DNA of 34,292 bases from Mycobacterium sp. Lineage in GTDB: Bacteria; Actinomycetota; Actinomycetes; Mycobacteriales; Mycobacteriaceae. A program made the position numbers and the translations under genes. Positions 1-7,443 of this stretch are shown piece after piece. The stretch is from NCBI RefSeq assembly GCF_008709575.1, contig NZ_VYIK01000046.1, positions 1 through 34,292 on the forward strand, given 5' to 3'. Each line of letters begins with the position of its first letter. Positions within the stretch are counted from its first letter, which is position 1. The notes beneath the pieces are model-generated. The model was given only the letters and a program-made list of their open reading frames with translations, made no database searches and was not told the DNA's origin.

Positions 1-1
1 C

Positions 2-583
2 ATGGTTGCCGTTCACTCCACGATGCTCCCCCTGGGCACTTCCCTGCCCCACTTTCGGCTCCCCGACGCCAACGGCACGCTGCACGAGCCGGCCGACGTC
101 GCCGACGCCGCGGGCCTGCTGGTGGCCTTCGTCTGTAACCACTGCCCCTACGTGATCCACATCGGACCCACCCTGGGACGGCGGGCCCGCCAATGGATGG
201 ACCAGGGCTTGGCGGTCATGGCGATCAACGCCAACGACGTCGCCGCCTATCCGCAGGACGCCCCGGACCGCATGCCGGCTTTCGCCGAGCAGAACGGCTG
301 GACTTTTCCCTACCTGTTCGACGAGAGCCAGGACGTCGCCCACCTGTTCCGGGCCGCCTGCACCCCGGACCTGTTCCTGTTCGACAAAGACCGCAAGCTG
401 GCCTACCGCGGCCAGTTCGACGCGAGCCGCCCGGGTAACGATCAGCCGGTCACCGGCGACGACCTCGACCGGGCCGTTCAGGCGGTGCTGGCCGGCCGGC
501 CGGTGCCCGGCGACCAGATCCCCAGCATCGGCTGCAACATCAAGTGGAAACCGGGCAACGAGCCCGACTACCTGCCCGCCTGA
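2..583 (+). CDS. Thioredoxin-fold (AhpC/TSA-like) protein
   Basis: A 193-residue protein with a thioredoxin/peroxiredoxin-like fold and a CNHCPYV motif (Cys45 and Cys48), a CxxC that defines a known group of thioredoxin-family proteins. The beta-strand before it (LLVAFV) and the later CTPDLFLFD strand, which is where thioredoxins carry their cis-Pro, fit the fold. There is no signal peptide or membrane segment, so it is probably a cytoplasmic thiol oxidoreductase or peroxidase-like protein; its substrate cannot be read. The ATG lies at the window edge and an in-frame ATG follows at codon 8, so the true start is uncertain and the gene could extend further left. It is followed by 138 bp before the next main gene on the same strand. 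Confidence 0.8.
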   Translation: MVAVHSTMLPLGTSLPHFRLPDANGTLHEPADVADAAGLLVAFVCNHCPYVIHIGPTLGRRARQWMDQGLAVMAINANDVAAYPQDAPDRMPAFAEQNGWTFPYLFDESQDVAHLFRAACTPDLFLFDKDRKLAYRGQFDASRPGNDQPVTGDDLDRAVQAVLAGRPVPGDQIPSIGCNIKWKPGNEPDYLPA

Positions 584-632
584 TCGGCCGAAACGAGATC
601 CGGGCTGCGGCGAGCCGGTGCAGACTTGTGCC

Positions 633-725
633 ATGACAGCATGTGAGCTCACCGCCGTCGCGCTGACCGCAGCGCCCTCGCCCGCGCTCCGGTCCCGGGC
701 GTCGACGTCGCCGCGGGCAGCGTGA
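633..725 (+). CDS. Candidate 30-aa leader ORF overlapping the ATP-grasp start
   Basis: A short ORF, beginning MTACELTAVAL, starts at an ATG and ends at a TGA that overlaps the GTG start of the next gene in a GTGA arrangement (GTG 722-724, TGA 723-725). Such stop-start overlap commonly couples translation in mycobacteria. No clear Shine-Dalgarno precedes the ATG. It could be a coding leader peptide, or a chance ORF in GC-rich DNA. Confidence 0.3.
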   Translation: MTACELTAVALTAAPSPALRSRASTSPRAA

Positions 726-2200
726 CCGCGCACCCCGGCGGGCCCGAGCCGCGGCGGCTCCTCAACGGCCTCTCCGACATCAGGGCGTTCTTTCACACCA
801 ACACCGTGCCGCTGTACTTCATCTCGCCGACCCCGTTCAACTTGCTCGGCATCGACCGCTGGGTGCGGAACTTTTTCTACTTGACCTATTTCGAGTCGTT
901 CGACGGTCAGCATCCGCGCGTGTTCTTGCCCCGGCGGCGCGACCGCATTGATTTCGGGTCCATGGGCGATGTGTGCAATCACCTTCTGCGTGATCCCGAG
1001 ACACTGGAGTTCATCGCGCAGCGCGCGCCGGGCGGCAAGGCCTGCTTTGTGATGCTCGACGAAGAGACTCAGGTTCTGGCGCGCCAGGCGGGTCTGGAGG
1101 TCATGCATCCGCCCTGGGAGCTAAGCCACCGCCTGGGCTCCAAGATCGTCATGACGCGCCTGACCGACGAAGCCGGCGTGCCGAGCGTGCCGCACGTGAT
1201 CGGGCGAGCCGGCTCCTACGACGAGCTGGTGGCGCTGGCGCAGAATGCCGGGCTGGGCGATGACCTCGTGGTCGAGGCCGCCTACGGCGACGCCGGCAGC
1301 GCGACGTTCTTTGTGCGCGGTCACAGCGATTGGGACCAACACGCCGACGAGCTCGCCGGGCAGCAAGACCTCAAGGTGATGAAGCGGATCCGCAACGTCG
1401 AAGTGTGCATCGAGGGCACCGTGACCCGCTACGGCACCGTGATCGGGCCCGCAATGACCAGCCTCGTCGGGTATCCGGAGCTGACTCCGCGCAAGGGCGG
1501 CTGGTGCGGCAACGACATCTGGCGCGACGTGCTGCCGCCGGACCAGACGCACACGGCGCGAGAAATGGTCCGGAAAGTGGGTGACGTGTTGAGCCGCGAG
1601 GGCTACCGCGGCTATTTCGAGGTGGACCTGCTGCACGACCTGGACACCGACGAGCTCTACCTCGGCGAGGTGAACCCGCGCCTGAGCGGCGCCAGCCCGA
1701 TGACGAATCTGACCACCGAGGCCTACGCCGACATGCCGCTGTTCCTCTTCCACCTGCTCGAGTACCTGGATGTCGACTACGAGCTCGACATCGAGGAGAT
1801 CAACTCGCGCTGGGAACGCGGCTACGGCGAAGACGAGGTCTGGGGTCAGGTGGTGATCGCGGAGACCTCGCCGGATATCGAGATCTTCACCGCGACGCCG
1901 CGCACCGGCGTGTGGCGCATCGACGACGACGGGCGCGTCTCCTTTGCACGTACCGCCAGCGACTGGGCCTCGGTCAACGACGGGTCCGAAGCCTTCTACA
2001 TGCGTGTCGCCGCACCCGGAGACTTACGTTGCGAGGGCGCTCAACTCGGCGTGCTGGTCACCCGCGGGCATCTGCAGACCGACGACTACCAGCTCACCGA
2101 ACGCTGCCGGCGCTGGGTCAAGGGCATCAAGGCGAAGTTCGCCTCGACGCCGCTGTCGCCGTCGACGCCGATCATTTCGCGGCTCGTCGCCCGAGCGTGA
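722..2200 (+). CDS. ATP-grasp family carboxylate-amine ligase (biotin carboxylase-like)
   Basis: A 492-residue protein. The central part, about residues 130-350, has an ATP-grasp layout: SKIVMTRLTDEAGVPSVP as the entry to the fold, DDLVVEAAYGDAGSATFFV as the nucleotide-binding hairpin region, and YLGEVNPRLSGASPMTN as the metal-binding E...N motif near the end of the fold. ATP-grasp enzymes join a carboxylate to an amine or thiol through an acyl-phosphate. The substrate here is unknown; mycobacterial members tend to be annotated vaguely as biotin carboxylase, but no biotin carrier or carboxyltransferase domain is visible. The GTG start overlaps a short upstream ORF. The next gene begins 4 bp after the stop, so the two are almost certainly co-transcribed, and that partner is an exported hydrolase. 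No signal peptide is seen; a cytosolic location is inferred. Confidence 0.75.
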   Translation: MTAHPGGPEPRRLLNGLSDIRAFFHTNTVPLYFISPTPFNLLGIDRWVRNFFYLTYFESFDGQHPRVFLPRRRDRIDFGSMGDVCNHLLRDPETLEFIAQRAPGGKACFVMLDEETQVLARQAGLEVMHPPWELSHRLGSKIVMTRLTDEAGVPSVPHVIGRAGSYDELVALAQNAGLGDDLVVEAAYGDAGSATFFVRGHSDWDQHADELAGQQDLKVMKRIRNVEVCIEGTVTRYGTVIGPAMTSLVGYPELTPRKGGWCGNDIWRDVLPPDQTHTAREMVRKVGDVLSREGYRGYFEVDLLHDLDTDELYLGEVNPRLSGASPMTNLTTEAYADMPLFLFHLLEYLDVDYELDIEEINSRWERGYGEDEVWGQVVIAETSPDIEIFTATPRTGVWRIDDDGRVSFARTASDWASVNDGSEAFYMRVAAPGDLRCEGAQLGVLVTRGHLQTDDYQLTERCRRWVKGIKAKFASTPLSPSTPIISRLVARA

Positions 2201-2204
2201 GCCG

Positions 2205-3623
2205 ATGGGTGGCGAGTACCGCGCCGGAATCGCTGCCGGCTTGGTCACAGGTGTGGGCCTGATCGGCGTACTGGCCGCTCCCCCACCTCCTGGTCCAGGA
2301 GTCGCGGTGAAGCCGGCCAGCGTGGACACGGCTGATTCCGCACTGGGCGACGGCACGGCTCTCATCGTCGGTGGCAGCGGCCTGACGACTCCGGGCCCGG
2401 CCTACGCGGATGCCGCCGACGCCCTGTACTTGGCGCCACGCGGCTTTACCGGCACGACGCAGGTCGTGACCACCCCCGAAGAGCTCTACCCGTTCTTCGG
2501 TCCTTTCGGCGGAACGCTCGATGATTCCGTCGCCGAGGGCGAAAAGATCCTGGACACAACGATTTTGACTCAATTTCGCGGCGGGAATCTGAGCGCCGAA
2601 AACCCCGCCGTGGTCTTCGGCTACTCGCAGAGTGCGATCATCGAATCGCTGTTGCAGAGCAAGCTCGCAAGCCAGGGTGTACCCAGCGACGACGTCCACT
2701 TCGTGCTGATCGGCGATGTGAGCGCGCCCAACGGTGGCCTCGTGGAACGTTTCAACCTGCCGGACAATGCGCATCCGACGTTGCCGAGCCTGGGCATCAC
2801 GTTCACCGGAGCCGGACCGGCTGATCTGTACCCCACCGACGTCTACACCCACGAATACGACGGCTTCGCCGACTTCCCGCGATACCCCATCGATGTCTTG
2901 TCCGACCTCAACGCACTTTTGGGCATCGCTTTCGAGCACACCACCTATCTGGGGCTTACCTCCGAGCAGATCAGCGACGCCATCGTGTTGCCGGGGTCGG
3001 AAAGCCTGGGCGCCGACACCTTGACCAACTACTACATGATCCCGACACAGGGCTTGCCGCTGCTGGACCCGCTGTTGTTGCTCGGAGGCGGCGGCAGAGC
3101 CCTTTACGATCTGCTCGAGCCCGACATGCGCATCCTGGTCAACCTCGGCTACGGCAGCATCACCGACGGCTGGAGCCAGGCCGCCGCTAATGTACCCACG
3201 CCGCTGGGCTTCCTGCCGGACACCGACACCCTCGACAGTATCCTGACCCAACTTCCGCACGCGCTGGCCGACGGCTGGCAGCAAGGCGTCTCGGACTTTC
3301 TCGACGATGTGATCCATCCCAGCAACCCATCGCCAGGGTTCGTCCCGGAACTCGCCAGGGCCGCAGTAGCGTTCGTCGGCACCAAGTTGTCGGCTTTCTT
3401 CTCCACCCCCACCACCGCCCAGGACCTTTTTGACACCTTCCCGCCCCATACCGGCATTCCCGTTATCGACGTGACCAGCGCGCTGTTGGTCAACCTTCCC
3501 GAAATCGACTACAGCATCTTCACGGCCGATCTCGCCGCCGGTAATCTCGAGAACGCCATCGGTGTGCCGATCGCTGCCGACCTGGGAATACTGCCCCTGG
3601 CGTTACTGGGTGCAGCGCTGTAG
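2205..3623 (+). CDS. PE-PPE domain alpha/beta hydrolase, exported
   Basis: I chose the ATG 4 bp after the ATP-grasp stop; the open frame extends further left but only through the upstream gene. The product has 472 residues. Its N-terminus carries one hydrophobic segment (about residues 6-25, AGIAAGLVTGVGLIGVLAA), a signal peptide or membrane anchor. The body matches the PE-PPE serine hydrolase domain found C-terminal in some PE/PPE proteins and also as stand-alone secreted proteins. FGYSQSA supplies the nucleophile elbow (GxSxS, Ser141), and the region after it (IGDVSAPNGG) is typical of the family. There is no PE or PPE N-terminal module. Family members hydrolyse short to medium acyl esters in the envelope. 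The coupling with the ATP-grasp ligase suggests a shared, unknown pathway. Confidence 0.85.
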   Translation: MGGEYRAGIAAGLVTGVGLIGVLAAPPPPGPGVAVKPASVDTADSALGDGTALIVGGSGLTTPGPAYADAADALYLAPRGFTGTTQVVTTPEELYPFFGPFGGTLDDSVAEGEKILDTTILTQFRGGNLSAENPAVVFGYSQSAIIESLLQSKLASQGVPSDDVHFVLIGDVSAPNGGLVERFNLPDNAHPTLPSLGITFTGAGPADLYPTDVYTHEYDGFADFPRYPIDVLSDLNALLGIAFEHTTYLGLTSEQISDAIVLPGSESLGADTLTNYYMIPTQGLPLLDPLLLLGGGGRALYDLLEPDMRILVNLGYGSITDGWSQAAANVPTPLGFLPDTDTLDSILTQLPHALADGWQQGVSDFLDDVIHPSNPSPGFVPELARAAVAFVGTKLSAFFSTPTTAQDLFDTFPPHTGIPVIDVTSALLVNLPEIDYSIFTADLAAGNLENAIGVPIAADLGILPLALLGAAL

Positions 3624-3737
3624 CCGTTTCGCCGGCTCCGGTGGTCAGCGCAGTCCCCCACCACCTGATGTATATCGCGGTTGCCGAGCTGACGGGTAGG
3701 CGATCTAACTATCTGCTCTCGCATTGGAATTCTGACG

Positions 3738-3811
3738 TGGGGCGGGCGGGGCTCGAACCCGCGACCAACGGATTATGAGTCCGCGGCTCTAACCAACTGA
3801 GCTACCGCCCC
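3738..3811 (-). tRNA. tRNA with CAT anticodon (elongator Met, or Ile2)
   Basis: The minus strand folds as a full 74-nt cloverleaf: acceptor GGGGCGG/CCGCCCC, D-arm GCTCAGTTGGTTAGAGC, anticodon loop CTCATAA, T-arm GCGGGTTCGAGCCCCGC and discriminator A. CCA is not encoded. The CAT anticodon with an internal D-arm fits elongator tRNA-Met; the same anticodon is used by the TilS-modified tRNA-Ile2, and I cannot separate the two by eye. An integrase remnant begins 35 bp away on the 5' side. Confidence 0.92.
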
Positions 3812-3845
3812 CGGTGCCAACTAGCTGCAGACATGCGCTCTGCCG

Positions 3846-3995
3846 TTAACTGATTTGATCATCGTCACTGAGCATGTGGCCATAACGGTCAAGCGTTATG
3901 GCCGCCGTCGCGTGTCCCAGAAGCCGCTGCACAACCTTGACATTAGCGCCCGCACGGATCGCGAGGGATGCCGTGGTGTGCCGCAGCCCGAACCG
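3846..3995 (-). pseudogene. Tyrosine recombinase (phage integrase) C-terminal remnant
   Basis: The last 49 codons of a minus-strand frame read as the C-terminal catalytic part of a tyrosine integrase: GLRHTTASLAIRAGANVKVV, then LLGHATAAITLDRYGHM. The box-II Arg, the later His and the nucleophile Tyr are present. The box-II His (usually HDLRHT) is replaced by Phe in RFGLRHT. Upstream of about 3995 the frame stays open to about 4607 but no longer resembles an integrase: no N-terminal DNA-binding domain or catalytic Arg-I is visible. It is therefore a fragment of a lost mobile element. It sits beside the CAT tRNA, a common integration target. I recall an integrase fragment (Rv2309c) close to this region in M. 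tuberculosis. Confidence 0.75.
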
Positions 3996-4621
3996 CCGAG
4001 CGGCCCAGCGACCCCGTTGGAACATGTGACCGATGACCGGCTCCGCCGCGCGGATGCGATCCTGATACGCCACACCGACCGACTGCCGTTCATGGCGCCG
4101 ACCTCTTGGGCCTCGTTTGAGCCCGCTCTTCGCAGCTGGGTTGACGCCGAGGCGGTGCGCCGGGACGCATTGCCTGATGCGATGCGTCCACAGCTTGTTG
4201 AAGCGACTCAAATCAGCGAATCGTTGCGCTTGTACGACTTCCGATGTCGTTCCGAACGCGCTTGGTGGACAGCACCATTCGGGATATCGGAGGGCATCCC
4301 GGCCGGCATGACTACCTGAGGATATGTGGCGGCGTTGTCGGTCAGCCGGGACCTTCTTGCCGTGATAACAGATCATACTGACCTGCCCCAAATCGTGATC
4401 CGGTCGGCATCGCGCCGGCGCTGCACGAAGTGCCGCAGACCACGCCGCGGCGTCCACTCGCCGACGTATTACGGTGGAGCGCTTAACCTCGAACGTCACT
4501 CCCGGGATAGTGAGGACTAGCCCAAATGTCCCACGATCACGAGTTAGCAGTTGCAGGGGTAACGGAACAGGAAACAACGCCAATACAAGCGCCTTTACGA
4601 CCATCAAGGGGAGAACTCGCA
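3996..4621. other. Gene-poor stretch between integrase remnant and DUF488 gene
   Basis: About 625 bp with open frames on both strands but no recognisable protein. The minus-strand frame continues from the integrase remnant as low-similarity, Arg-rich sequence, and the plus-strand frames are its shadows. By eye its base composition looks less GC-rich than the flanking core genes. It is probably scrambled mobile-element DNA. The only functional signal I see is the ribosome binding site at its right end, serving the DUF488 gene. Confidence 0.5.
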
Positions 4622-4975
4622 GTGGTACACAAAGTACAGGTCCGCCGTGTCTATGATGCCCCGACGCGCGGTGATGGATATCGCGTGCTAGTGGACCGAA
4701 TCTGGCCGCGCGGCTTGACCAAGGAAAAGGCGAAACTCGATGAGTGGTGCAAAACCGTCTCGCCTTCCACTGAGCTGCGCAAGTGGTATCGCCATGATCC
4801 AGAGCGTTTCACGGAGTTCGCGCGACGCTATCGCGACGAGTTGGCGGAACCCGAAAAGGCCGAAGCACTAGCACATTTGCAGACGTTAGCGGAAAAGGGG
4901 AACCTGACTTTGCTCACGGCAAGCAGAGCCGTCGACATCAGTGAGGCTGCTGTGCTCGCAGCAATGCTGACGTGA
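4622..4975 (+). CDS. DUF488 (YeaO-like) family protein
   Basis: The frame is open from 4526, but I place the start at GTG 4622, because a strong Shine-Dalgarno (AAGGGGAGA) sits 8 bp upstream and the resulting 117 residues match the usual length of this family. The signature is clear: RVYDAPTRGDGYRVLVDRIW followed by PRGLTKEKAKLDEW and later LTLLTASR. DUF488/YeaO proteins are small cytosolic proteins with no established function; some lie near heavy-metal or stress genes. Here the gene lies between the integrase remnant and the mer operon, so it is probably cargo of the same acquired segment. Confidence 0.85.
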   Translation: MVHKVQVRRVYDAPTRGDGYRVLVDRIWPRGLTKEKAKLDEWCKTVSPSTELRKWYRHDPERFTEFARRYRDELAEPEKAEALAHLQTLAEKGNLTLLTASRAVDISEAAVLAAMLT

Positions 4976-5058
4976 GTTCGGCCAAACCGCAGACGTGGGT
5001 GGGGGCAAATGCCAACAACGCGCAGGATGGCGAAGCGTGATGTCGCCCCGCGCCACCT

Positions 5059-5448
5059 TTAGAGATATCGGCAGACCTGTTGGGCGGTGCAGGTGGCGGG
5101 TTCGGGCGTGCTTGCCTGGTGGCGTAGGCGGGCAATCGTGTCGCGGAGAGCAACGAGCTTGCTGATCTGTTCGTCGAGCTCGGCGAGTCGGGTGTCAAGA
5201 AGATCGCGGACGTGTTCGCAGGGGGCCTGACCGCGGTCGCGGATCAGCAGGATCTGCCGGATCTGGGCGAGTGTGAGCCCGGCGGTCTTGCCCCGGTGGA
5301 TGAAGTCGATCCTCGCGATAACCTCCGGTGAGTAGTCGCGGTAACCGGCGGGTGTGCGTTCGACTTCGGGGAGCAGGCCCTGCTCCTCGTAGAACCGCAA
5401 GGTCTTGGTGCTGATGCCGACGGCGTCGGCCAGCTCCCCGATCCGCAC
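5059..5448 (-). CDS. merR: MerR family mercury-responsive regulator
   Basis: A 129-residue MerR protein. The N-terminal winged helix-turn-helix reads MRIGELADAVGISTKTLRFY, followed by EEQGLLPEVERTPAGYRDYS and a long dimerisation helix. Three cysteines lie in the metal-binding positions: Cys77 at the start of the dimer helix (GQAPCEHV), and Cys120 and Cys126 in the C-terminal loop (CTAQQVC). MerR from Tn501 uses Cys82, Cys117 and Cys126, so a Hg(II) sensor is likely; the Cys120-Cys126 spacing is shorter than the Cys117-Cys126 of Tn501 MerR. The GTG start has an AGGAGG ribosome binding site 6 bp upstream. The gene is divergent from merC-merA, with a MerR-type dyad in between, so it probably represses and, with Hg, activates that operon while controlling itself. 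Confidence 0.88.
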   Translation of the reverse strand: MRIGELADAVGISTKTLRFYEEQGLLPEVERTPAGYRDYSPEVIARIDFIHRGKTAGLTLAQIRQILLIRDRGQAPCEHVRDLLDTRLAELDEQISKLVALRDTIARLRHQASTPEPATCTAQQVCRYL

Positions 5449-5470
5449 TGCCTGCCTCCTGGTTCAGGTC

Positions 5471-5501
5471 TTGACCTTGACCTGCACTGGAAGGTCCATT
5501 C
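5471..5501 (+). promoter_or_regulatory. mer operator/promoter with MerR dyad
   Basis: Between merR and merC lies the inverted repeat GACCTT-12 bp-AAGGTC (5473-5478 and 5491-5496; extended arms TTGACCTT and AAGGTCCA). A -35-like TTGACC (5471-5476) is followed 18 bp later by a weak -10-like TCCATT (5495-5500). A dyad centred in an overlong spacer is the usual layout at MerR-activated promoters, where the regulator distorts the DNA to align the two boxes. The -10 assignment is tentative. Confidence 0.7.
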
Positions 5502-5550
5502 TGGCGCCAGCGAACGGATTACCCAAGCGATTCACGAGGAGAAGAGCGAA

Positions 5551-5985
5551 GTGCAACAGATTGTGCGCACGATGACCGACAAGGTTGGGGTTGTGGGCAC
5601 CGTCGTGTCCAGCATGGCGTGCGCCATGTGTTTCCCGGCCGCAGGCGCTATCGGAGCCGCCATCGGGCTGGGATTCCTCTCCCGGTGGGAAGACGTATTC
5701 ATCAACGTTTTGCCGCTATTTGCGGTGCTCGTCCTGATCGCCAACGGACTGGAGTGGTTGGTTCATCGGCGCTGGCGTCGCAGCGCCGCGGGGATGATCG
5801 GTCCGATCCTGGCTCTGATCGGGTGGATGTCGTTCATGAGCGGTGTCCTGGCGCCGAATGCGGCGAGACTGGTGCTGTACGCAGGCCTGGTGGTCATGGT
5901 CGTCGTCGCGGTGTGGGACCTGATCTCGCCGAGCAGCCGCCGTTGCGCGCCAGAAGGCTGCGAATTGCCCGCGAAACACGAATGA
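5551..5985 (+). CDS. merC: MerC-type mercury transporter
   Basis: A 144-residue inner-membrane protein closely resembling MerC. About four hydrophobic segments are visible (roughly residues 15-42, 50-70, 80-100 and 102-122). The first carries the Hg-binding pair CAMC (Cys24 and Cys27) followed by FPAAG, and the tail has the typical RRCAPEGCELPAK with two more cysteines. MerC moves Hg(II) across the membrane to the cytoplasmic reductase. The GTG start follows a GAGGAG site by 9 bp; an ATG at codon 8 is an alternative. It lies 21 bp before merA. No merT or merP is present, so MerC appears to be the only dedicated uptake protein in this operon. Confidence 0.9.
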   Translation: MQQIVRTMTDKVGVVGTVVSSMACAMCFPAAGAIGAAIGLGFLSRWEDVFINVLPLFAVLVLIANGLEWLVHRRWRRSAAGMIGPILALIGWMSFMSGVLAPNAARLVLYAGLVVMVVVAVWDLISPSSRRCAPEGCELPAKHE

Positions 5986-6006
5986 CGTCGACTGAAGGGA
6001 CACGCC

Positions 6007-7440
6007 GTGGAGCAGACGAGGGTCGATCTTGCCGTGGTCGGGTCGGGTGCGGCGGCGTTCGCCGCCGCGATCCGCGCCTCGACGCTGGGCAAATCGGTGG
6101 CGATGATCGAGCGCGCCACGGTGGGCGGGACATGCGTGAACACCGGCTGTGTGCCGTCGAAGGCGCTGCTCGCCGCCGCCGAGGCCCGTCACGTGGCGCT
6201 GGACTCCGGGCGCTTCCCCGGGATCGGCACGCGAGCTGACCCGGTCGAAATGCCCGGCCTCGTCGAAGGCAAACGCTTCCTGGTCGAGGCGCTGCGTGCG
6301 GAGAAATACCTCGACATCGCGGCGTACTACGGCTGGGCGCTGCTGCGCGGGCAGGCCTCGTTCGACGGCACCCCGGACGCTCCGGTCCTACATGTGACGG
6401 CCGAAGACGGCAATAACAGGCGCGTCATCGCCGCGCATTATCTGGTCGCGACCGGCTCCCGGCCCACTACTCCCCCGATCGACGGGCTGCGCCGGGTCGA
6501 CTACCTGACCTCGACCACGGCGATGGAGCTCCCAGAAGTTCCCCAGACACTGCTGGTGCTCGGCGGCGGCTACGTCGCCATGGAACTGGCCCAGCTGTTC
6601 GCCCGGCTGGGCAGCACGGTCACCATGCTGGTCCGCAGCCGGCTGGCCTCCCGCGAGGAGCCCGAGGCGTCGCAGGCCCTGCTCGAGGTGTTCGCCGACG
6701 AGGGCATCCGGGTGGTCGCTCCGGCGATCATCGACTCGGTGACCACCGATCCGGCCACCGGACACCCGGCAGTGTCCTCCTCGGTGGCCGGCACCCCGCA
6801 GACGTTCACCGCCGAGCGGCTGCTGGTGGCGCTGGGCCGCACCCCGCTCACCGACGGGCTCAACCTGGAGGCGGTGCGCGTCGACACCGGCGACGACGGG
6901 GCGATTGTGGTCACCGATCAGCTCGCGACGTCCAACCCGCGCATCTGGGCGGCCGGGGACGTCACCGGGCAGCGCCAGTTCGTCTACGTCGCCGCCTCAC
7001 ACGGCGCGATGGTGGTCGACAACGCGTTCACCGGCGCGCAGCGCTCGGTCGACTACAGCCAGCTGCCCCGGGTGACGTTCACCAGCCCCGCACTGGGCGC
7101 GGTCGGGATGACCGACGCGCAGGTCGCCGCGGCCGGTATCCGCTGCGACTGCCGCGTGCTGCCCTTGCACCACGTGCCCCGGGCCCTGGTCAACCGCGAC
7201 ACCCGCGGGTTCGTCAAGGTCGTCGCCGACGCCGACACCGGACGGATCCTCGGGATCACCGCAGTCGCCAAGGACGCCGGCGAGCTCGCCGCGGCCGGGG
7301 TCTACATCCTTGCGGCCGGCATGACCGTGCACCAGGTCGTCGATAGCTGGGCCCCGTATCTGACCATGGCCGAGGGCATCAAGATCGCCTGCCAATCCTT
7401 CAGCACCGACATCGCAAAGCTGTCCTGCTGCGCCTCGTGA
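6007..7440 (+). CDS. merA: Mercuric reductase, form without N-terminal metal-binding domain
   Basis: A 477-residue FAD/NAD(P)H pyridine nucleotide-disulfide oxidoreductase. The FAD-binding Rossmann motif is near the N-terminus (VVGSGAAAFAAAI), the redox pair is in GGTCVNTGCVPSK (Cys43 and Cys48), an NAD(P)H-binding motif appears as LVLGGGYVAMELAQ, and the C-terminal dimer domain ends in the vicinal pair CC (Cys474 and Cys475) that distinguishes MerA from other family members. It reduces Hg(II) to volatile Hg(0) in the cytosol. The N-terminal MerP-like domain of many Gram-negative enzymes is absent. The GTG start follows an AAGGGA site. Co-transcription with merC is likely. The stop lies only 3 bp from the end of the convergent acyl-CoA synthetase gene, and no merB follows. 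Confidence 0.95.
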   Translation: MEQTRVDLAVVGSGAAAFAAAIRASTLGKSVAMIERATVGGTCVNTGCVPSKALLAAAEARHVALDSGRFPGIGTRADPVEMPGLVEGKRFLVEALRAEKYLDIAAYYGWALLRGQASFDGTPDAPVLHVTAEDGNNRRVIAAHYLVATGSRPTTPPIDGLRRVDYLTSTTAMELPEVPQTLLVLGGGYVAMELAQLFARLGSTVTMLVRSRLASREEPEASQALLEVFADEGIRVVAPAIIDSVTTDPATGHPAVSSSVAGTPQTFTAERLLVALGRTPLTDGLNLEAVRVDTGDDGAIVVTDQLATSNPRIWAAGDVTGQRQFVYVAASHGAMVVDNAFTGAQRSVDYSQLPRVTFTSPALGAVGMTDAQVAAAGIRCDCRVLPLHHVPRALVNRDTRGFVKVVADADTGRILGITAVAKDAGELAAAGVYILAAGMTVHQVVDSWAPYLTMAEGIKIACQSFSTDIAKLSCCAS

Positions 7441-7443
7441 CGC

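Noticed and set aside
1944..2204. N-terminal extension of the PE-PPE hydrolase frame
   Set aside because: Lies within the ATP-grasp gene in another frame; the signal-like segment begins after ATG 2205.
2172..3449. 425-codon open frame on the minus strand
   Set aside because: Shadow of the PE-PPE hydrolase gene.
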